In this document: one piece after another, positions 5,591-9,696 of the stretch
Position numbering within the stretch: position 1 is the first letter of the stretch
Layout of the letters: each line of letters starts with the position of its first letter
Source of the DNA: GCA-003244245 sp035463315
Lineage (GTDB): Bacteria; Actinomycetota; Actinomycetes; Mycobacteriales; Pseudonocardiaceae
Assembly (NCBI GenBank): GCA_035463315.1
Contig: DATHTJ010000355.1
Location: forward strand, 1-9,696
DNA: 9,696 bases
Direction: 5' to 3'
Made by a program: the position numbers and the translations under genes
The notes under the pieces: model-generated
What the model saw: the letters and a program-made list of their open reading frames with translations, nothing else
The model's database searches: none
What the model was told of the DNA's origin: nothing

Positions 5591-7954
5591 GTGAGCGACC
5601 AGCGAGGAGACAGCGGTCGGCACTCGTGGAATCCGAGTGCGAACTGCCCCCCTGAGCGGTTCGCCCACAACCGGCTATCTGACCAGCCCCGACCGCGGGG
5701 TGGGCGGGCTGACGGTGCCACCGCGGGCGGTCTACCTCCGCCCGCGGTGGCACCGTCAGCCCTGCCATCCCAGCCGGAGCCTGAGCTACTGACCCACCCC
5801 TCCTCCCGCCCCGCCGACGAGGACACTCGGTCTGGCGGCGGGCGCTACCCGCAGGCGGACAGCGGGACTCGCTGGCGCCGGGCCCGCAAGATCGCCCTCG
5901 TGGGCCTGCTTCTCGCCATCCTGACGCCGGTGCTGGCGTTCTTTGCTGGCTGGCTGTTTTTCACCGTGCCGTCCCCCACGGCACTGGCGGCGCAGCGCAA
6001 GCAGGTCACCACCATCATGGCCAGCGACGGGACCACGGAGATCGGCCGCTACGTGCCCGAGCAGGGCAACCGGATCGCGGTCAATATCGACCAGGTGCCG
6101 GCATACGTGCAGAACGCCGTGCTGGCCGCCGAGGACCGCAGCTTCCGATCCAACCCCGGGTTCGACATCACGGGCATCGGGCGGGCCGCGTGGAAGCAGC
6201 TCACCGGCGGCAGCGGCGGCGGCTCCACGATCACCCAGCAGTACATCAAGGTGGCCACCGGCCACGACGAGAACAGCCTCATATTTCGGAAGTTCCCCGA
6301 GGTGATCATCGCGGCTAAGATGACCAAGCGGAACTCCAAAGATCAGATCTTGGAGGACTACCTCAACACGATCTACTTCGGCCGTGGTGCCTATGGCATC
6401 CAGGCCGCCAGCCAGGCGTATTTCGGCAAGAACGTGCAGAACCTGACCATTTCCGAGGCGGCGGTGCTGGCCAGCTCGATCCGGTCCCCCTTCCGCTTGG
6501 ACCCCGCCGAGAACCCGCAACAAGCGGAGTCCCGATGGAACTTCGTGCTGGACGGCATGGTCGCCCAGGGCTGGCTGCCCCAGGCCGATCGGGATGCGGC
6601 GCGGTACCCGGTGACCATCGCGCCGGAACAGGCCCCGGGCTCGCCGACCGACGACCGGGCGCACATCGTCGACCGGGTGCTCGAGGAGTTGGAGAAGCAG
6701 GGCATCAACCGGGAGCGGTTGGCCATGAACGGTGGACGGATCAGCACCACTATCGATGCCCGGGCGCAGCGCCTGGCCCGGGACACGGTGCTCACCGAGC
6801 TGCGCGGGCAGCCGCCGAACCTGCACTCCTCGCTGGTCGCGATCGATCCGCGCACTGGCGGGGTGCTCGCTTACTACGGCGGGCAGGACGGGGGCGGCTT
6901 CGACCTGGCCGGCGGGCCGGTGTGGAACCCGGGCTCGGCTTTCAAACCGTTCACCATGATGGCCGCGCTCGAGCGGGACATCGGCCTGAACTCGATCTAT
7001 TCCGGCGACTCTCCGCTGGTCATCGATGGTCTCCCCTATGCCAACTCGGAGAGCCGCAACTACTCCAGGTTGACCTTGCGCGAGGCGATGACGCAGTCAG
7101 TCAACACGGCCTTCGTGCGGCTGGCCGACCGGGTGGGACCGCAGGCGGTCCGGGATGCCGCGGTCCAGGCCGGCATCCCGGAGCAGGTCAACGGCAAGCG
7201 CGCCATGGCGGAGCTGGACAGTGGGCGGCCGGCTCTCGGTATCACGCTAGGCCAGTACCCGGTGCACACGATCGACATGGCCAGCGCCTACGCGACCTTT
7301 GCCGCCGACGGGATGCGGCACGACCCGTTCTTCGTCCGCGAGTACGTCGACGCCGAAGGCGAGGTCAACTACACCCACCTCAACGAGCCGAAGCAGGCCT
7401 TCGACCCGACGAACCTGGAGCGCAACTCGCGGTTGGCCCGCAACCTCACCGCGACGTTGACCGACGTCGCGCGCAGCTCGCAGATCCCCCTGGAGGGTGG
7501 CCGTCAGGTTGCCGCCAAGACCGGTACCCACCAGCGCGGCGACACCGGCACCAACTCCGCCGCCTGGACTGTCGGGTACACCCCCTCGATCTCCACCGCG
7601 GTGTGGGTGGGTGATCCGGCCAACTCGGCGATCAAGAACGTCACCGGCGACGACATCTTCGGGAGGGGACTGCCAGGAGCGATCTGGCAGCGGTTCATGA
7701 ACTCCTACCTGGCGGGCACCCCGATGGAGACCTTCCCCGAGTTCACCCTGATCGGTCCGGCCGCGCCACCTCCGGTGCAGCAGGCTCCGTCACGGTCGAC
7801 CAGGCGTGAGTCCGCGCGGGTCACGCCATCCGCCAGACCCGAACCGGATTTCGACTCCCTTCCCACGCCGATCGAGCCTGCGGAGGAAGAGCCGATCGAT
7901 CCCCCGTTGAGAAGGTGCTACCCGTTCGGATGTGGCGACCCGGAAGACGAGTAG
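5591..7954 (+). CDS. ponA: Class A penicillin-binding protein (bifunctional transglycosylase/transpeptidase), PonA type
   Basis: A 787-residue membrane-anchored enzyme that polymerises lipid II and cross-links peptidoglycan outside the membrane. Residues 1-97 are a Pro/Gly/Arg-rich disordered cytoplasmic tail; 101-126 is the single membrane helix. The GT51 domain (about 140-330) has AAEDRSF with catalytic Glu181, GGSTITQQ (210-217), and RKFPEVIIAAKMT through NTIYFGRGAYGIQAA. The transpeptidase domain (about 385-705) has SAFK (Ser449 nucleophile, Lys452), SVN (503-505) and KTGT (643-646), so both activities look intact. The C-terminal tail (about 722-787) is proline- and acid-rich, lacks PASTA repeats and ends with two cysteines (776, 781). 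The GTG start is supported by GGGAGG 7 nt upstream. A perfect 25-bp-stem inverted repeat lies in codons 39-58. The gene sits in the conserved DUF5318-ponA-GT87 order. Confidence 0.96.
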   Translation: MSDQRGDSGRHSWNPSANCPPERFAHNRLSDQPRPRGGRADGATAGGLPPPAVAPSALPSQPEPELLTHPSSRPADEDTRSGGGRYPQADSGTRWRRARKIALVGLLLAILTPVLAFFAGWLFFTVPSPTALAAQRKQVTTIMASDGTTEIGRYVPEQGNRIAVNIDQVPAYVQNAVLAAEDRSFRSNPGFDITGIGRAAWKQLTGGSGGGSTITQQYIKVATGHDENSLIFRKFPEVIIAAKMTKRNSKDQILEDYLNTIYFGRGAYGIQAASQAYFGKNVQNLTISEAAVLASSIRSPFRLDPAENPQQAESRWNFVLDGMVAQGWLPQADRDAARYPVTIAPEQAPGSPTDDRAHIVDRVLEELEKQGINRERLAMNGGRISTTIDARAQRLARDTVLTELRGQPPNLHSSLVAIDPRTGGVLAYYGGQDGGGFDLAGGPVWNPGSAFKPFTMMAALERDIGLNSIYSGDSPLVIDGLPYANSESRNYSRLTLREAMTQSVNTAFVRLADRVGPQAVRDAAVQAGIPEQVNGKRAMAELDSGRPALGITLGQYPVHTIDMASAYATFAADGMRHDPFFVREYVDAEGEVNYTHLNEPKQAFDPTNLERNSRLARNLTATLTDVARSSQIPLEGGRQVAAKTGTHQRGDTGTNSAAWTVGYTPSISTAVWVGDPANSAIKNVTGDDIFGRGLPGAIWQRFMNSYLAGTPMETFPEFTLIGPAAPPPVQQAPSRSTRRESARVTPSARPEPDFDSLPTPIEPAEEEPIDPPLRRCYPFGCGDPEDE
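5706..5762. repeat. Perfect 25-bp-stem inverted repeat inside the ponA reading frame
   Basis: The left arm 5706-5730 begins GGGCTGACGG and ends GCGGGCGG; the right arm 5738-5762 is its exact reverse complement; the loop is TCTACCT (5731-5737). It is translated as residues 39-58 of the PonA tail, R-A-D-G-A-T-A-G-G from one arm and P-P-A-V-A-P-S-A-L from the other. In RNA it would form a very stable hairpin 115 nt after the start codon. No U-tract follows. No second copy was seen in the window. Confidence 0.95.
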
Positions 7955-7961
7955 GAAGTGG

Positions 7962-7982
7962 GCGGTCAGCGGCGCTGACCGC
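7962..7982. terminator. 9-bp-stem hairpin between ponA and the GT87 gene (terminator or operator)
   Basis: GCGGTCAGC (7962-7970) and GCTGACCGC (7974-7982) are exact reverse complements around GGC, starting 7 bp after the ponA stop. There is no T-run after it, so it is not a classical intrinsic terminator, though U-poor hairpins can terminate in actinobacteria. It also occupies the -35 zone of the possible promoter at 7990, so an operator role is equally possible. Confidence 0.55.
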
Positions 7983-7989
7983 GACTTCG

Positions 7990-7995
7990 TAGCAT
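7990..7995 (+). promoter_or_regulatory. Possible -10 box (TAGCAT) for leaderless expression of the GT87 gene
   Basis: TAGCAT fits TANNNT and ends 7 bp before the GTG at 8003, the same spacing seen before the DUF5318 gene. No Shine-Dalgarno sequence precedes this GTG. No -35 match was seen, and that zone is taken by the 7962-7982 hairpin. Confidence 0.4.
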
Positions 7996-8002
7996 CACCG
8001 TC

Positions 8003-9601
8003 GTGCTCCGTCGTCGTCATCTGGGTCGTCATCTGGATGCCGGCTCAGCCGGCGGTGGTCCGGTTGCCGGCTCGGCCGGCGGCTGGATCGACGGGCGCTC
8101 CCTGACGCCCTCGCAGCGGGTGGTGCCCAGTTGGACCGACCCGGTGCCCCGGCTGGCCAGCCGGATCGTGGGCGGTCCGCTGGGTCGGCACGCGGTGCTG
8201 GGTCGGCACTGGTTCTGGAGCCCGCTGCGCGTGGTGTTGCTGCTCGCGACGATCACCTTGGCGCTCGGCTGGCTGGCCAAGGCGCCGTGTCTGCAGACCT
8301 ACCGGGACAGTGCCGGTGTGCTGCAGGTGGACTGGTCGGACGGCCGCCAGTACCGGGCCATGTGCTACTCCGACACTGTCCCGCTCTACACCGCGGAGCG
8401 GCTGGACCGGCCTGGGCTGGCGGGCCTGCCGTATGCCACCTCGTGGGTCGAGCACCAGGGTGAACCCGGGGAGCAGGTGCGGTACATGGAGTACCCGGTG
8501 ATCACCGGCATGTACCAGTGGGCCGTCGCCAAGCTCGCCCAGGCATGGGTGGCGGTGGCCGAGCTGGGTTGGTTGCCCGCATCGGCTCCCGCCATCGTGT
8601 ACTTCAACATTAGCGCGGTATGGCTGGCTGCGGCCTGGCTGGTGACCGTGTGGGCGCTGGTGCTGCTGTCGGCGCGACGACCATGGGACGCCGCGCTGGC
8701 CGCGCTGTCGCCCCTGGTGCTGGTGCACGTGTTCACCAACTTCGATGCGCTGGCCACCGCGCTGGCCACGACGGGGCTGCTGGCCTGGGCCCGGCGACGT
8801 CCAGTGCTCGCTGGTGTGCTGCTCGGGCTGGGCGGGGCCGCCAAGCTCTACCCCCTGTTCCTGCTGGGCCCGATCCTGCTGCTGTGCTTGCGGGCCAGGC
8901 GGCTGCGGGCCGGGCTGCAGGCCACCGCCGCGGCGGCGGGGACCTGGGTGATCGTCAACTTGCCGGTGGCGGTGCTGTTCCCGGCCGGATGGTCGGAGTT
9001 CTTCCGGCTGTCCGGCCGGCGTGGGGCCGACCCGGACTCGCTGTACACCGTGGTGTCCGCCGTCACCGGCTGGCCTGGTTTCGATGGGGTGCTGGCCCCC
9101 GGCCAGATTCCCCTCGTGCTCAACCTGGTCAGCGCGACGCTGTTCCTGCTGGCCTGCGCCGGGATCGGCTGGGTCGCGCTGGCGGCGCCGCGCCGTCCAC
9201 GGCTGGCCCAGCTGTGCTTTCTGGTGGTGTGCGCGTTCCTGCTCATCAACAAGGTGTGGAGCCCGCAGTACTCCTTGTGGCTGGTACCGCTCGCGGTGTT
9301 GGCGATCCCCCAGTGGAAGCCGGTGCTGGCCTGGATGGTGCTCGATGCGCTGGTCTGGGCCCCTCGGATGGCCTATTACCTTGGCCCGGACCGCCAGGGC
9401 TTGCCCATGGAGCCATTCCTTGGCGCGGTGCTGGTGCGCGATGCCGCGGTGCTGCTGCTGGCGGCGCTGGTGCTGCGGCACATCTGGCGCCCAGACCGTG
9501 ACCCAGTCCGGCTCGCCGACAACGACGACCCCCACGGCGGCATACTCAACGACGCCCACGACGCACCCCTCACGGCGCAGTCTGGAGCCAGATCGCAGTA
9601 A
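8003..9601 (+). CDS. GT87-like polytopic membrane glycosyltransferase (Rv0051-type)
   Basis: A 532-residue integral membrane protein. Residues 1-68 are cytoplasmic and begin with a low-complexity Gly/Ala/Ser stretch before the family-like SLTPSQRVVPSWTDPVPRL. A first membrane helix (about 74-93) leads into a 100-residue external loop with MCYSD (120-124) and YMEYPVITG (161-169), where GT-C enzymes keep acidic catalytic residues. About nine further hydrophobic segments follow (near 199-223, 230-262, 267-297, 308-327, 367-395, 402-415, 424-435, 440-460, 473-492), with AKLYPLF at 280-286. GT87 members such as PimE use polyprenyl-phosphate mannose to extend envelope glycolipids outside the membrane; the substrate of this subgroup is not established. 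The GTG at 8003 fits a leaderless start; later GTGs would cut into conserved sequence. It lies 48 bp after ponA and may share its envelope role. Confidence 0.85.
   Translation: MLRRRHLGRHLDAGSAGGGPVAGSAGGWIDGRSLTPSQRVVPSWTDPVPRLASRIVGGPLGRHAVLGRHWFWSPLRVVLLLATITLALGWLAKAPCLQTYRDSAGVLQVDWSDGRQYRAMCYSDTVPLYTAERLDRPGLAGLPYATSWVEHQGEPGEQVRYMEYPVITGMYQWAVAKLAQAWVAVAELGWLPASAPAIVYFNISAVWLAAAWLVTVWALVLLSARRPWDAALAALSPLVLVHVFTNFDALATALATTGLLAWARRRPVLAGVLLGLGGAAKLYPLFLLGPILLLCLRARRLRAGLQATAAAAGTWVIVNLPVAVLFPAGWSEFFRLSGRRGADPDSLYTVVSAVTGWPGFDGVLAPGQIPLVLNLVSATLFLLACAGIGWVALAAPRRPRLAQLCFLVVCAFLLINKVWSPQYSLWLVPLAVLAIPQWKPVLAWMVLDALVWAPRMAYYLGPDRQGLPMEPFLGAVLVRDAAVLLLAALVLRHIWRPDRDPVRLADNDDPHGGILNDAHDAPLTAQSGARSQ
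8013..8036 (+). repeat. 12-bp tandem duplication at the start of the GT87 gene
   Basis: GTCGTCATCTGG occurs twice head to tail (8013-8024 and 8025-8036), encoding a repeated R-H-L core within the first 11 residues. It probably arose by slippage in a poorly constrained N-terminus. Confidence 0.85.
8039..8082 (+). repeat. Direct repeat of GCCGGCTC(A/G)GCCGGCGG in the GT87 N-terminus
   Basis: Two 17-bp copies (8039-8055 and 8066-8082) match at 16 of 17 positions and encode the AGSAGG repeats of the variable N-terminal segment. Each copy is itself largely palindromic through GCCGGC. Confidence 0.8.
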
Positions 9602-9696
9602 TCAGCGGCAGCTCAGCTGGTCTCGTAGCCAGGCGATGTCCTCAGCCTGGGAGTCGGGGTCGGTCTCTAGTACTACGGTGGCGCCGGCTGCGGCAC
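9602..9696 (-). CDS. C-terminal end of a gene, probably deoxyribonuclease IV (partial, runs off the right edge)
   Basis: A minus-strand frame enters from the right edge and ends with TGA at 9604-9602, giving 30 visible codons. The end reads VVLETDPDS, then QAEDIAWLRDQL and SCR. The pattern hydrophobic-L-E-T-(P/D) followed by DIAWLR is typical of the last strand and helix of AP endonuclease family 2 (Nfo), a zinc TIM-barrel enzyme that cuts DNA at abasic sites; the conserved E of LET is a metal ligand in that family. Normally the T is followed by P; here it is D, so another xylose-isomerase-like TIM barrel is possible. The gene is convergent with the GT87 gene and its stop directly abuts that gene's TAA, leaving no intergenic space. 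Confidence 0.6.
   Translation of the reverse strand, partial: AAAGATVVLETDPDSQAEDIAWLRDQLSCR

Noticed and set aside
5706..5762. Reading the long hairpin as a simple terminator of the DUF5318 gene with ponA starting after it
   Set aside because: No ATG, GTG or TTG occurs in the ponA frame between the hairpin and the membrane helix, no U-tract follows, and the ribosome site lies before the hairpin. An attenuator role is still possible.
8045..9559. A 504-codon open frame on the minus strand across the GT87 gene
   Set aside because: It is rich in Gln, Arg, Gly, Pro and His with no recognisable domain and mirrors the codon pattern of the GT87 gene. Long antisense frames are expected at this GC content.
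1..9696. tRNA, rRNA, CRISPR arrays or insertion sequences
   Set aside because: No cloverleaf-like segments, spaced direct-repeat arrays, transposase-like frames or terminal inverted repeats with target duplications were recognised by eye.

Overview
The window is high-GC DNA with GTG starts, Shine-Dalgarno sites and TANNNT -10 boxes typical of Actinomycetota. Protein content and gene order resemble the mycobacterial block ino1 - PadR regulator - DUF5318 - ponA1 - GT87-like membrane protein (remembered from M. tuberculosis Rv0046c, Rv0047c, Rv0049, Rv0050, Rv0051). A mycolic-acid relative or a member of the Pseudonocardiales is likely; the genus cannot be read from the sequence. The left third appears to be an accessory addition to this chromosomal block.

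Left half, minus strand (1-4974): five genes run the same way and are tightly packed: a PadR-family regulator (GTG start at 4974), myo-inositol-1-phosphate synthase Ino1 (start inside the end of padR), an asparagine-synthase-family amidotransferase (51 bp downstream), a GT28/MGDG-synthase-like glycosyltransferase (ATGA overlap with the previous gene), and the first 32 codons of a further gene that leaves the window. They look like one transcription unit. Inositol phosphate formation, amide transfer and glycosyl transfer may therefore be co-expressed under the PadR protein. The product is unknown.

Centre (4975-5119): a divergent intergenic region carries two adjacent perfect inverted repeats that overlap a -10-like box for padR, and a -10-like box placed 7 bp before the GTG of the rightward gene.

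Right half, plus strand (5120-9601): a small four-cysteine DUF5318 protein, a bifunctional class A penicillin-binding protein (PonA type), and a polytopic GT87-like membrane glycosyltransferase. These fit a cell-envelope role. The ponA reading frame contains a perfect 25-bp-stem inverted repeat inside its disordered cytoplasmic N-terminus, the most unusual DNA structure in the window. A 9-bp-stem hairpin separates ponA from the GT87 gene. At the right edge a convergent minus-strand gene, probably the end of deoxyribonuclease IV, has its stop codon directly abutting the stop of the GT87 gene.

No RNA genes, CRISPR arrays, insertion sequences or transposase genes were seen. No stretch longer than 300 bases lacks a gene.
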